From Cladosporium sp. IMV 00045 (lineage: Eukaryota; Ascomycota; Dothideomycetes; Cladosporiales; Cladosporiaceae), in NCBI GenBank assembly GCA_001931905.2, contig MSJI02000511.1, forward strand, positions 7,322 to 24,560: a stretch of 17,239 bases of DNA, written 5' to 3'. Made by a program: the position numbers and the translations under genes. Position 1 is the stretch's first letter. Each line of letters begins with the position of its first letter. Below, in pieces: positions 1 to 9,540 of this stretch. The notes beneath the pieces are model-generated. The model was not told where the DNA came from and ran no database searches. It saw only the letters and a program-made list of their open reading frames with translations.

Positions 1-40
<40 letters not shown>

Positions 41-344
41 AGGACATAGAGTGTCATTCTAATGGCTCGAGACATTCCACCCTATAGAGGCACTTTGGAT
101 TTTTGCCCCTGATCCTCACCTGATTCTGGTTTTTGGAAAATACGCAGCCTAAGAGTCTCTCAATATGCCATGAGTCGTCGAACGCCATTCTTGCCCGCCT
201 TCCGGACCTTGAGTCTGATAGTGGATCTTATGCTCTAACGCTTCCATACTAAACGTGTATTTGAATGCTGGAAAAGCTTTATGTAACCATTATGACCATC
301 GATACCGAGATACTGGTAACAAGGCTATGAATTTTTTTCCCTTC
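1..344. other. Gene-free left edge beginning with a 39-nt A run
   Basis: The first 39 bases are all A, followed by ordinary mixed sequence. I find no reading frame of note, no RNA gene and no repeat in the rest. The stretch lies beyond the stop codon of the minus-strand gene that ends at 345, so part of it is probably that gene's 3' untranslated region. The A run at the exact edge may be a natural mononucleotide tract or an end effect of the assembly; the window alone cannot tell. Confidence 0.6.
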
Positions 345-2203
345 CTAAAAGTGACTTAGATGCTGAAGACTTGCATTTAGACCGCTGTTTTTGTTGTCTT
401 GGTGTGCCCCGTCTGGCAGGACCGATTGCAGTATAGACTGCTGTCGCGGAAGCTCGTAAACGTCAAGATAGAGCTTCTCAACTCGACTGATGTTCTTTTG
501 AAGTTGGGTAGACCACGCCTTCTTCTCCAACCTCATCCTCCGGTCACTGCAAAGCGTCTCGTGGAAGGCCTGCATGTCGCGCCTGGCTTGATCGAGATGA
601 TGGCATATTACATCGAAAGGAGCGGCTGGCAGGCGTCTGTCATCCAGGACCCTCCAGAGATTCTTAATGACTCCTGCGTAGCGCCCTTCCAACTTGAGCC
701 TGACGTCCTCAAGCACAGCCTCTTTGCCCCTTCTCTGGCCGTCATATTCTAAGGTAAGCTCCTGGTTTGCCGATACCACAATACTCAATGGCACGCACAG
801 GGCAATCTCGCAAAGAGTGGAAACGACTCTAACCATCAAGTTCACATTCTTCCTCTCCTCCCCGGGAAGTGATCGATTTTCAGGGAACAAGACAACATCG
901 CCATGCGTCAGGGACGCCATCGATGTACAAAGACAACATCGTCGTATCGGATCCCCGGTCAACATGACAAATACAGCTTCGTTGTCTGGACTCGCGCTCT
1001 GTTTTAGAGAGCATACACACATGTTTCTAATCCAAATTGAGTCCCAAAGAAGACTGGTCCATGTGAGTATCGAGACTGCCGCCTGTACGCGTCTTCGGCG
1101 GACCCCTGTCCTGAATTCTTCTCTGGAGACGTCTGTCACATGGACGGATTGGCCATGAGACTCTGGCAGTTCAGCGACTCGATCATGGATTTGCCGCAAT
1201 GAGGAGTGAAAAGGCGTAGCCTCACAATCTTTGACAGCAGAATAACGGTCTTTGAAAGGTCAGCTGATGATCTGCACATCAGGTAAGAATGATTCCAAAG
1301 TCACTAACCCTTTGATGTCGAGTTTTGCAATGCATTGAAGTCCTGAATCGACGACGAGTTGCTTGAAGGGTAAGTTATCTGAGGCAGCTTGGTACTCCCA
1401 GCCATATCACTTCCCTCGCGAAGTGACAACCTGGCTGTCAGCTTTCCACCGTCCATTAACCGCTGGAAATGCCCTTCTTCGTCAACGAATCTCGGCACAA
1501 CGTAGCAAGCCATCCCTTTTTCAGCCGCTACACGGTGTAGACCATGCATCCCTTCTTTGAACTCGGTGCTCCGATCGCGTAGGGTCAACAAGGCCTCGAT
1601 GTATCTGTCCCTGTCGTTCTTTGCTCTGAAGTCTGGCGCAATTTCCGGTAAGTTATCAAAGCGTCTTTGTATGAAGTTCTCCAGCCTGGTCACCCGCATA
1701 TCCAGCCCTCCGACCATTGAGGCGAGCTCTTTGCCGGTGGCGAATGCGTGAAAAGACCTTCCAACGAGCTCTTGAGCGGATCGTTCAAGCATTCTCTCTC
1801 GATATCTGATCATGTCCAATCATCGTTGAAAATCGTCCAAAGAGCAGTCGGTGCTGGTTTGTGGAACTCTGGCATGTTTCCTCTTCAGTGATGCGGAGGC
1901 TGCTGACATACATTTATGTATGCCAGTACGCATCACTTGCAACTCGTCACTGAAGTCGCGGCCGAACAGATAATCGTAATCTTCGATTTTTCTGTCAACG
2001 TGCAGATTCCAGCGCTGTTGCAGAGCTCTCAGTCTGTGTTGGCTGGTCCTTATGTCTTGCAGCAAAGTTTCAATTGCCCACGAGTAAGATTTCCATCTGT
2101 GCACTGTCTCGTACGTGGTCGCTGCTATGGCCGTCATTGCGGCGAAGAGAGTGCCGAGGACCCCTAAGCTCGAAGCCAAGATTGTGAAAGGTTCTGGGAC
2201 CAT
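345..2203 (-). CDS. Unrecognised helix-rich protein, interrupted frame
   Basis: Three long minus-strand open stretches (2203-1823, 1819-1307 and about 1249-345) appear to belong to one gene. The ATG at 2203 lies in a good context (AACAATGG). The N-terminus begins MVPEPFTILASSLGVLG, a hydrophobic helix, followed by amphipathic helices rich in W, R and Q (around residues 30-70). The middle and C-terminal parts are charged and coiled-coil-like. This resembles the helical N-terminal regions of fungal STAND or incompatibility-type proteins, but I see no NACHT, NB-ARC, kinase or repeat domain, so no function is assigned. The first two stretches share a frame and are separated only by a TGA at 1820-1822. 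An intron 1907-1806 (GTCAGC..GATCAG, 102 nt) would remove the stop and keep frame, though its donor is weak. A second intron 1308-1250 (GTTAGT, branch CTGAC, acceptor CAAAG) joins the third stretch. This model gives 565 residues. A nonsense-disabled gene is the alternative. It diverges from the gene starting at 2478. Confidence 0.5.
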
Positions 2204-2477
2204 TGTTACCGTAAACTCTATTCAGCACAGGATTTGGATTCAGGTAAGCAGGAGATGAAGCAGACTTGAAGTCGGACATCACTATCATGAATTGATTATT
2301 ACTCTTACATAGACGTGAGGCTGAGTGGGGGGTAGCTAGATCGCAGGGCTCTGATGTTACAACATACAATTGTTTTATCTATCAGGCTGATGAGAGGTCT
2401 TCGTCACCTGCTTCTCCTCCCCTCCTCCATACTCGCCATGTCCTTCATTCGTCGATCAACGGCAATCACCAGTCAAC
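2204..2477. promoter_or_regulatory. Divergent intergenic promoter region
   Basis: About 270 bp separate the start codon of the minus-strand gene (2203) from the likely first ATG of the plus-strand gene (2478), so both promoters must lie here if those starts are right. It includes a pyrimidine-rich stretch at about 2408-2430 (CTGCTTCTCCTCCCCTCCTC), of the kind often found near fungal transcription starts, 50-70 bp before the plus-strand ATG. I cannot assign individual factor sites. The call rests on geometry, not on a recognised motif. Confidence 0.45.
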
Positions 2478-4192
2478 ATGAGTTTTGTGAATTATGTGAG
2501 TCTTGCGAGAGCGGACCATCTCTCGATTCTATCAGGGTTTGTTGTACTGGGAGAGATTTTATTGGAGAATGACTCTCGAGTTGTCGAGAATCTGGCTTAT
2601 GCAGTCAAAATCGACCGGATCACTCTTCAGTTCGAACTTCTTGGTGACGATATCGAACAAGCTTGGGTCTCCCTGATAATTGACCAGAGATCGAGACAGT
2701 GGCTCGTCCAGCTGCTGCGGGATGTTGAGGATGTCATGGACATCTTCAGATGTTTGGGCCCAGAGAATCCATTGCCTGCCGAAAAGTAAGGCTCACATCA
2801 CCCTTACGGTCAATGTGATCGTGATGATAACGCAGCTCAGCAAATGGACATAAGACAAAGCTTGGTCCCATACATGGTGCGAGGCAATGTTCTCTGCGTT
2901 TGACGAGAAAGCGGTCTCAGTTAGCCACCTCAGAGATCAGCTCGTCCAGCTGAGCCAGGATGCAAAAGCCGCGAAAGATCGTTCCAGAGAGACGTCTATC
3001 GAACCAGTCAAAGAATACGGCGACGAGACTATCAGAGCTGATGTGGAGGTACAATCTTCCGCTTCTGTTTTGTCGAACAAGGGCCCCGTTGACCCTAACA
3101 TCGCACCAAAAGTGTTGGGCGCGGCGGATGACTACACTATTGTCCAACTGATTGAGTACTGCATCCAGACGAGCGCTTCTCTCATGCACACCTCAGAGCT
3201 CGTTTCCGAGCCTCCAGAAATGCTTGTCAAGTTGCTTGAGCAGTTTGAAGTCGTCGAGAGCCTATTCGAAGAAGCCAAAGAGAATAGCAAGCGGACCGAA
3301 GATGAGTCTCATATCTTGAAGACTACTCTGAATGGCTGTTGGACGACGCTTTTCAGACTGGAAACATTATTCGACAGCAACGTAGATCAAGATGCCAACA
3401 GAATCTTCCGTGGCGACATGCCTCCTGCATTTCGCGGCAAGAATGGCGAGCTGCAGACATTGTGGAAGAAGCTCGAGGATATCTTGAAGCTCCTGGAAAG
3501 GGAGGGTATGTTCGCTATCGGCAACAAGCTTGAGGGGTTACAGAATGCGTTGTCTCCGTTTGAAATGGAAGACACCAGCAGCTTTCAATTGCACAGGGCG
3601 AGCAACCAGCCAGCTGTAATGTCCTACCAGAAGAGGAAGGTTGACTACAAATCAGACAACACTGCGCTGTCACTGTCAATCGAGAATCCTAAGCCTCGCT
3701 CGCCGCCGCCCGCTCCCCTACCGCCACCCCTGCCGAGCCACGGGGAGGAGATCCGTGTCACCGAGCGCAGAACCACAGAAGGCACTCATAAGGGCAAGAC
3801 CAAAGACAAAATGTGGACCGAAGTCACCAAAGACCTCGTTATTAAAGAAGCCGTCGACGAAATGGGCTACGAGTACGAGGAGACCGAGGAGTTCTTCTAT
3901 GTCATCGAATACCTACGCTACGTAAGTCGTCACCACCCTTCCTTTCCTTACCTTGCCCCATCCATCCTTAATAGCCTACTAACTCGCCAAAGAGGAAGAC
4001 GTCCTCCGCCTCGTCGAGCTAACGGAAGACATTCGCCGTGAGCGCCGCGAGCGCGTAGAGCTCGAGCGCATGCCTAAGATGCTACCGCCGTCTCCGGTGC
4101 CTGCGCCCGCGCCGCCGAGGAGTGCGTATAAGGAGCGCATTTATGAGAAGGAGTATTACTACGATAGGGAGGGGAAGAAGTATAGACGTTGA
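2478..4192 (+). CDS. Helical protein with C-terminal DUF8035-like domain
   Basis: The best supported part is the open frame 2887-3921 joined to 3995-4192. Intron 3922-3994 has a GTAAGT donor after a TAC codon, a CTAAC branch site and an acceptor in CAAAGAG. Splicing restores the segment YLRYEDVLRLVELTEDIR, which together with the preceding MWTEVTKDLVIKEAV and EETEEFFYVIEYL matches my memory of the fungal DUF8035 module (function unknown). Before it come acidic predicted helices (about 3150-3560) and a proline-rich linker (PPPAPLPPPLP, near 3704-3736); after it comes a basic, tyrosine-rich tail ending at the TGA 4190-4192. A further exon probably starts at ATG 2478 and runs to 2785, also helical (LVQLLRDVEDVMDIF), with donor GTAAGG at 2786. 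The acceptor of that intron is unresolved: 2924 (TTAG) and 2933 (CTCAG) both keep frame, and a separate start at ATG 2887 is possible. Related proteins often carry helical N-terminal regions of the STAND type. Role unknown. Confidence 0.68.
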
Positions 4193-4625
4193 TTTCTTAT
4201 TGTGACTGGATCCAGCTTTGACGTTTTAAGGGGTTCGGGGAGTAGGGAGGATTGTTTTTGCTTGCTTTTCCCTTTTTCTTCTTTAGTCCTCTGTTTTCAA
4301 GGGTGCGGCTCTCGGTATGAGTTTTCCTCATTGAACATTTTGACGGGGAAGAGGGTGGATAATAATGGGAGGCGAGAAATTGCACATTCAAAGAAGACAG
4401 GGAAAGACGCAAGACAAGACACGCAAGGACGCAAGAACCTAAGAAACGAGGACCAGGTCAATGACGGGAATGGGACTACTGATCAGCGTGCGGCTATCCG
4501 CCAGCAAAGACCGGGAAGCTCCGACTGTGCTATCGGTTGCCCTTCCTCTGCTGACGACATCAGGAACCTGAGCAAGACAACAATGACTAGTGGAAGTCGC
4601 TTTATGGGATACCTAAGTCCGCTAG
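4193..4625. other. Intergenic stretch with pyrimidine and purine blocks
   Basis: Downstream of the DUF8035-like gene there is a T/C-rich block (about 4255-4295) and then a purine-rich block with three copies of ACGCAAG at 4407, 4421 and 4429. The plus strand is open over most of this interval (4202-4654), but the predicted protein is low complexity and shows no family resemblance. The interval most likely holds the 3' untranslated region of the upstream gene and the promoter and 5' end of the small gene that follows. An upstream exon of that small gene could lie here, but I could not find a splice pair that joins it in frame. Confidence 0.4.
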
Positions 4626-5173
4626 CAAGGTCAGTACGTAGGAGCATTATTTGATGAGAGTGACAAAGTGGCGCTTGTTGTGATCGATGATATGCCAATT
4701 GAGGTAACTAAGGATCTTCCGATAGATTTGTATGAATAAGCTAAGAGTCTCTTCAGGGTATCAACAAGGTGCTTACCGACAACCTCAAGGCTACTCGTGG
4801 CTCGTCTGATCTCTGGCTAGCAGACACGTATGAGCGTCTGCCTGACTTCCAAGGAGCAAAGCGTATACAGGGCACCAAGGTCGCCGATACCACATGGCAG
4901 TCTCTTTTCTTAGGACAAAGCCTAGCTGATGCCAGCGCGTGGGTTCGTGGGATTCCCAAACCTCCGAAGGCTATTAACAAGAGATATTTCGTTGTCCTGA
5001 AGAGAGAGATATTTGAGAAGCAAGGCAAGGTGATCATCTGTAAAGCACTCGATGGTGAGAAGGAGACTCAAGCCATCCTGTACAAGAAAGAGGAGCTCGG
5101 CATGTGGATCACGAGCTACAATCGTCATTGCTGGGAGCAGGACTACGAGAACTGTGAAGAGAGATATCAGTAG
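4626..5173 (+). CDS. Small unrecognised protein, 5' end uncertain
   Basis: Two exons are convincing: 4626-4703 and 4757-5173, joined by intron 4704-4756 (GTAACT donor after a GAG codon, GCTAAG branch-like site, TTCAG acceptor), with stop TAG at 5171-5173. The joined frame reads through VALVVIDDMPIE then GINKVLTDNLKATRG. The first in-frame ATG in it is at 4692, which would give a 142-residue protein. The frame is open upstream to 4626, just after a possible CTAG acceptor, so a further 5' exon may exist. The product is hydrophilic, has no signal peptide or membrane segment, and contains a W-rich middle (DTTWQSLFLG, ASAWVRGIP) and a C-terminal KRYFVVLKREIFEKQGKV segment that looks like beta strands. 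I do not recognise a family. It faces the Zn2Cys6 gene tail to tail, with only about 115 bp between the stop codons. Confidence 0.5.
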
Positions 5174-5288
5174 CAGCAAAAGGGGATGACACTGATGAAG
5201 TCATTCCCCTCCCGGCTCGACCTCTCGGCGCTGCATTACTTAGACACCGTGAATTCGCGCATTGGATTTGCTGAAAGCCTCTTGCAAT

Positions 5289-7983
5289 TCAAGCGAGATG
5301 CAAGTTGCTTAACGCACTCAACAGATTCTCCAGCCTCGCCGCTTTAACATCACTTCTGGACCTGCTCAAATCCACCAGCCAGTTGGCCTTTGGTCCGGTG
5401 ACAGTCTTCCCACCAAAAAGCTCCTCTTGCACCTTTCCAAAGAGGTGTTCTGCCTCGGGGGGCACCTGCAAATGCAATCTCGCGGCCGTTTGTTTGATTC
5501 CGAGAAGAGCGAAGCGGAGAGCGACGAACGCTCCGCCCATTCGATAGAGCGTGCGAAGGGCGGTGTTGAATGCGGTTCGTGCGGATGGCGAAAAGGTCGC
5601 GCCGAACATAGACGCAGATGGCAAAGTGTCCAGGGCCACGGCTACAGCGACTTGAGAGAAAATGATGGGAGCTGGGAGGCCGGCGAAGGTTGTAGAGCCT
5701 AGTGCTAACAGTTGCCGAAGCTGAAGCGCAGCAGATCTCGCCGTGGATAGGGCAGGCTCGATGGAAAGTTTTGCGGCTTCTAATGGGAGGAAATGGATAG
5801 AAGGAAGTGTAGGTGTTGTCACGAAAGGACGGAAGAGCTGCAGGATGGAATAGTGGTACCAACAGCTAAAACGAGAAACATTAGCTGACTTGGTAGATGG
5901 AGAAACCCTCTCACCACTCGTGAATGGGCCTCTGTTTGACTTACTGAAGAAGGAGAAGCTGGGGTGTCGTTTGGTCCAGGGAGCACGCGACGACGCTAGT
6001 CGAGTTCCATACTGATCGCAGACGGTGACATAGAGCGAGAGACGCGTCGAGATACTCTTGGGTCAATCCGGAGTCTCTGTGATTCTTCTCGAGTGCCCCG
6101 ATGTCCAGGAATATTACCATGATTGAACATCTCACTAGGAATACTTCGTCTGCCAAGGCTAAGGTCCGTGGGTCGCTTCGCGGCCAAGGCATCCATTCCT
6201 TGTCTGCAGAATGTCCTCTCAAAAGCGGCGTCAAATCGGGCGGCAGCTTAGGGAGGCTATATTCTGACCCAAGTGTCATTTCACAAAACCTTCGACGATC
6301 AAGTCAGTTGACTTCCTCGCAGCATACAATGAAGTATGGATAGACGACTTACGCAAGCCAAGAGTAAACACCCCAGATAAAGATAGCCTTTGCGCGACTG
6401 GATTTGGTGTCTTCTGTAGCATATGAGCTTTCATCGTACAAACCCATATGATCAACAATTTGCTTGACTCGTCGGACATAAGGCTCGCCGGTTTTGTCGT
6501 GCCCCGAAGCCCCGTTATTGTTCCATATGAGAAGACCTGCTGCGGCTGTAGCGAGGGGTTTGTCGCTTGAAGTCTCAACATCCCATAGTCTTTCCGCCTC
6601 TGCAGCGGCAGCTTTTCCTGCGGCATCTGCTGTCTCGGCATCGATCCAAACGTAGTTTTTCTATCACGAGTGTCAGTCATTTTCTGCACCCGAGATGGAT
6701 TTCTTTTGTTATCTTGGTACGAACCGATCCAAATGCTATGACCGCATGGACGAGTGCTGGACTGCAGGAGATTGATGGCGCATGCACCAACCCTTCCAAA
6801 AAGTCATCCTCGTCGAAGAAACGCCAGGCTTGGTGATCCCATATCAGATAGGAGCATATGATGTTCCGGAATGCTCCATCCTCCAAGTAAAAAACACCCC
6901 AATCTCTAGCGTAGGCACGCTCAAGCCTCGGGTCATGTTGCCAAGTAGGCATCCGCAAGAGGGATACTGATGTCAGGCCTCTGGTGTGGCGAAGTTTCGG
7001 CGCGATGGGAGATTTTCTCAGCAGGGATCTGTGTGCGGATTGAGGTCCTGTATAGTCGGAGTCCCCTATAGATGCGCTTGAAAGCGATTCAGCAATTGTC
7101 AAACTAGACGACATAAACGTGTCGCTTTGGGGGGCCGTGTGTGTAAAGCATACGTCAGATGCGCGAAAGAAGGTAGTTGTTGAGAGAGACCCGCATTGGG
7201 CGTTGATAAATGCGTATGCGGTATGACCTGCTCCCTGTTGGCTTTTGGTGGAGAAGTAGAAGACGCAGCGCTAGAATCCCTGATATGAGGCGTAGCTAAA
7301 ACGTCCCCGTTCGCCAGACAATGGTCGTTATGTGTAGGTGGGAGTCTTTCGGCCTGGCTTATAGGGGCTGACAATCCGAGTGCGAGTTGCAGCGCCAAAG
7401 CCGTATCCTGACCTGTTCGGAGACGGTCAAGTACTTCATGCGCATCACGTTGGGGAAGATGCGTGAGCTGATGCAATAGAGCTTGTCCGTCTGCAGACTG
7501 TCGCTCGAGCTCAGAGTACTCTGAGAAATGGAAGGAATCAAGGTCAGTTTTCGGTCGGATATAGTCTGGATTCCAACAACGTACTGCGTTTCAGTGCAAT
7601 AATGGGAGGAGCATCGCTCCAAGGCACTGTGTAAGTGCACTCCTTTACGGTCAGTTGACATCTCGAGCAACTTGGCCGCGCTCCATCACACTGTTCCCAT
7701 GAGTGTTAGAAGTACGTGACTTATAGCCATCAGTTCATGACAAGAGTTCGGTCGCAACTTGAACATTGCGCTTCACCCGATCTTGCTTTCTAAGCCGCAG
7801 CATACGTACTTTGACTTTGTTGCCTGTTCACACGCGCAAGATCAGCGAAGTACGCGGAGGGAAGTCAACGTGTTACTCACGGCGACATTTCTCGCACGCC
7901 ACGGTAACCTGAGCTCTTTTAGCTGATGTGGAAGAGCTAGATTTCCCTCGAGATGGCCCCGCCGTGCCTCCGGAATCAGGCAT
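5289..7983 (-). CDS. Zn2Cys6 transcription factor with fungal MHR
   Basis: A nuclear DNA-binding regulator. My model has eight exons: 7983-7881, 7823-7810, 7690-7585, 7520-7154, 7103-6725, 6660-6353, 6289-5945 and 5865-5289. All phases agree and give 732 residues. The binuclear zinc cluster is at residues 30-57, spacing C-x2-C-x6-C-x6-C-x2-C-x6-C (ACEKCRRNKVKCDGARPSC), preceded by an S/T/K-rich head. Exon 2 has only 14 nt and encodes NKVK inside the cluster. After the cluster comes a short coiled coil (ALKRKYSELERQ, about residues 70-85) that probably mediates dimerisation. The fungal transcription factor middle-homology region covers roughly residues 260-560, with SYLIWDHQAWRFFDEDDF, WGVYSWLAFCE and YHYSILQLFRPF as landmarks. 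Several introns carry CTGAC or GCTAAT branch sites. The layout resembles the group often labelled nirA-like in fungal annotations, but I cannot name targets. The C-terminus is alanine-rich and ends normally. Confidence 0.9.
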
Positions 7984-8034
7984 TATGTTGACGTCTCTCG
8001 ATCCTGATTACTAGGACATGTGGTATTGTAATTT

Positions 8035-8076
8035 ACAGTACTAGTGTGTGCTCAGCAGATGACAATCTAGTACTGT
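8035..8076. repeat. Perfect 10-bp inverted repeat upstream of the regulator
   Basis: ACAGTACTAG at 8035-8044 is mirrored exactly by CTAGTACTGT at 8067-8076, with a 22-nt spacer. The pair lies 52-93 bp before the ATG of the Zn2Cys6 gene (7983), on the other side from the 5S-like sequence. It could be a binding site for a dimeric factor, possibly autoregulatory, or simply a hairpin. It lacks the inverted CGG triplets typical of zinc-cluster binding sites. Confidence 0.5.
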
Positions 8077-8117
8077 GCGCGGTTGCGTACATGGGGTCCC
8101 ATTACCTGCCTCCGTAG

Positions 8118-8240
8118 AGTAGGATGGAACAGCGGGGCCTGCTCCGATAGACAAGAGCTGCGGTCATCCGTAAGCACTAAACCGGGCGACTAGTACTAGG
8201 GTGGGTGACCATCTGGGAATCCCGCACTGTCGTATGTTTT
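8118..8240 (+). pseudogene. 5S rRNA-derived sequence, 5' half degenerate
   Basis: The 3' part (about 8167-8240) matches fungal 5S rRNA closely: TAAGC then ACCGGGCGACTAGTACTA (A block and intermediate element), then GGGTGGGTGACCATCTGGG and AATCCC (C block), and an end of CGTATGTTTT with a four-T polymerase III stop. In an intact gene the 3' strand CGTATGT pairs with a 5' ACATACG about 118 nt upstream. That 5' strand is absent here, and the first 45-50 nt do not align well with the fungal consensus I remember. The simplest reading is a truncated or recombined 5S copy. 5S genes are dispersed singly in many filamentous fungi and relic copies are known. A divergent functional gene is less likely because helix I cannot form. 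Confidence 0.65.
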
Positions 8241-9540
8241 ATGTCGATGTTTTGATCCAGGATATTTGGGAGTCCGGGACGTCTAGGCATATACAAGTTA
8301 CTCACGAATCAGTAGGATCCCGTTAGAGATGCCATTGAGGTTTTCCGATCTCATGGTGATGATGATGAACGTGAGGTATCGATGGGGTAGAGATCTCTCG
8401 CGACTTCATTGCCTACCTAGATGAAGAGAGAACACGGCATTAGTGGACATCCAAGGCAACAGCGAAATACCTGCTCACGAATGAATGCGTCGCGCAAGTT
8501 TCGTCGCAATCTAGTCGTGGCTCAGCTTTACAATCACTAGCCCGGACATTTTGCAGATGATTATAGCCTTGGAAGCGTCATGGAGCCATGGACGGGAAAT
8601 CGTTTCATCGGATGTCGGACTTTTTGCTTGACCTTGCAAGAGCTTGAAGGTTGAAGTCGACACTTCTCGTGACTCTGGACGTCTTTCTCGGCGTTGTGAG
8701 GTAGTGAGATATACACGCAAGACTGACGCTTACTATCTGACAGCCGCTCGAAGACAGCTTCTCTCCCAAGGAGCGTGGGAGCCTTTACCTCGTTTCCTTA
8801 TCGACCTCATAGCTAAGCTCCAATGAACAAGTACTGTTTCAAAGTGCTTGTGCTGACAGGTACAAAGGAAACTTTTGAGCTCTCTGAACCATCTACCTAC
8901 CGTAGCTTTGAATCTGTAGCTTTTTGTTGCTAGACACACGCCACAAAGCCAGGCGCCTGCTATCTGCCATATGCTTGCTTGCGTGGCCTTGATCTTGGCG
9001 CCTGGATGTCGTGATGATAGGGCATATGCATGCATGGAGAATGGAGAAGCATCTACGATTGATCATTGACATGTCCTTTTGACGAGTCTGACGAAAAGAC
9101 CACCGAAGATCTTCTCGCCATGATTCAGGCTGCGGCATTCCTACTGGGGAAGTGTGGAATCCTTCGCCCATCAGACCTCGTTGGAAGCAGTTTCGAAGGA
9201 GCTGTAGCTCTGGTGACTTTCACGTGTCGAATTTCTGGGGTGGAATTGGTTGTCGAGACGATCATCTTCCTCTCCTCTGCTTGTAGCGCGCACGCGATGG
9301 CTGCAATTGCGCGTTTACTGTGTGGCTGGTTGAAGCTTTGAGACAGTAGTGCGGAGAGTGGGATTGATGGATGAGGGCAGTCGGCGGATTCGAGACGCGA
9401 ACACCTACGATCGCTGGTTACATGCATGATTATGCATGCCATGCAGACTTGACGTTTTTCAGTAATAATAAGTTAATACAACACTACATCCCACTTCTCT
9501 GTATACCTTACTGCTATCGATCAATTGTAGCTCACTACGT
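8241..9540. other. Intergenic, no supportable gene
   Basis: About 1.3 kb between the 5S-like relic and the leader of the BST1 gene. Open frames on both strands are at most about 105 codons, their translations show no domain or compositional bias of real genes, and no splice pattern joins them sensibly. The only local structure I see is a 7-bp inverted repeat with a 4-nt loop, CATGCAT at 9421-9427 against ATGCATG at 9432-9438. I see no tRNA. Confidence 0.5.

Noticed and set aside
399..1158. Plus-strand frames of 117 and 154 codons
   Set aside because: They are antisense to a longer minus-strand frame (855 nt) that joins its neighbours through plausible splice sites.
4407..4435. Three ACGCAAG copies as a tandem repeat or regulatory array
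   Set aside because: Spacing is uneven (14 and 8 nt) and the surrounding sequence is purine-rich, so chance is likely.
5350..5862. 170-codon same-strand frame inside the Zn2Cys6 gene
   Set aside because: The other frame, spliced from 5944, gives YHYSILQLFRPF, a conserved landmark of fungal regulators; this one is a frame-shifted shadow.
6276..6689. 137-codon minus-strand frame as a separate gene
   Set aside because: It runs across two introns of the regulator, and the alternative frame gives a coherent middle-homology region with consistent phases.
9371..9410. Possible tRNA T-arm in GGATTCGAGACGCGAAC
   Set aside because: No cloverleaf with acceptor and anticodon stems can be drawn around it.
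9421..9438. CATGCAT/ATGCATG hairpin as a terminator
   Set aside because: Only 7 bp, no T tract, and nuclear fungal genes do not use such terminators; it is kept only as a note in the intergenic entry.
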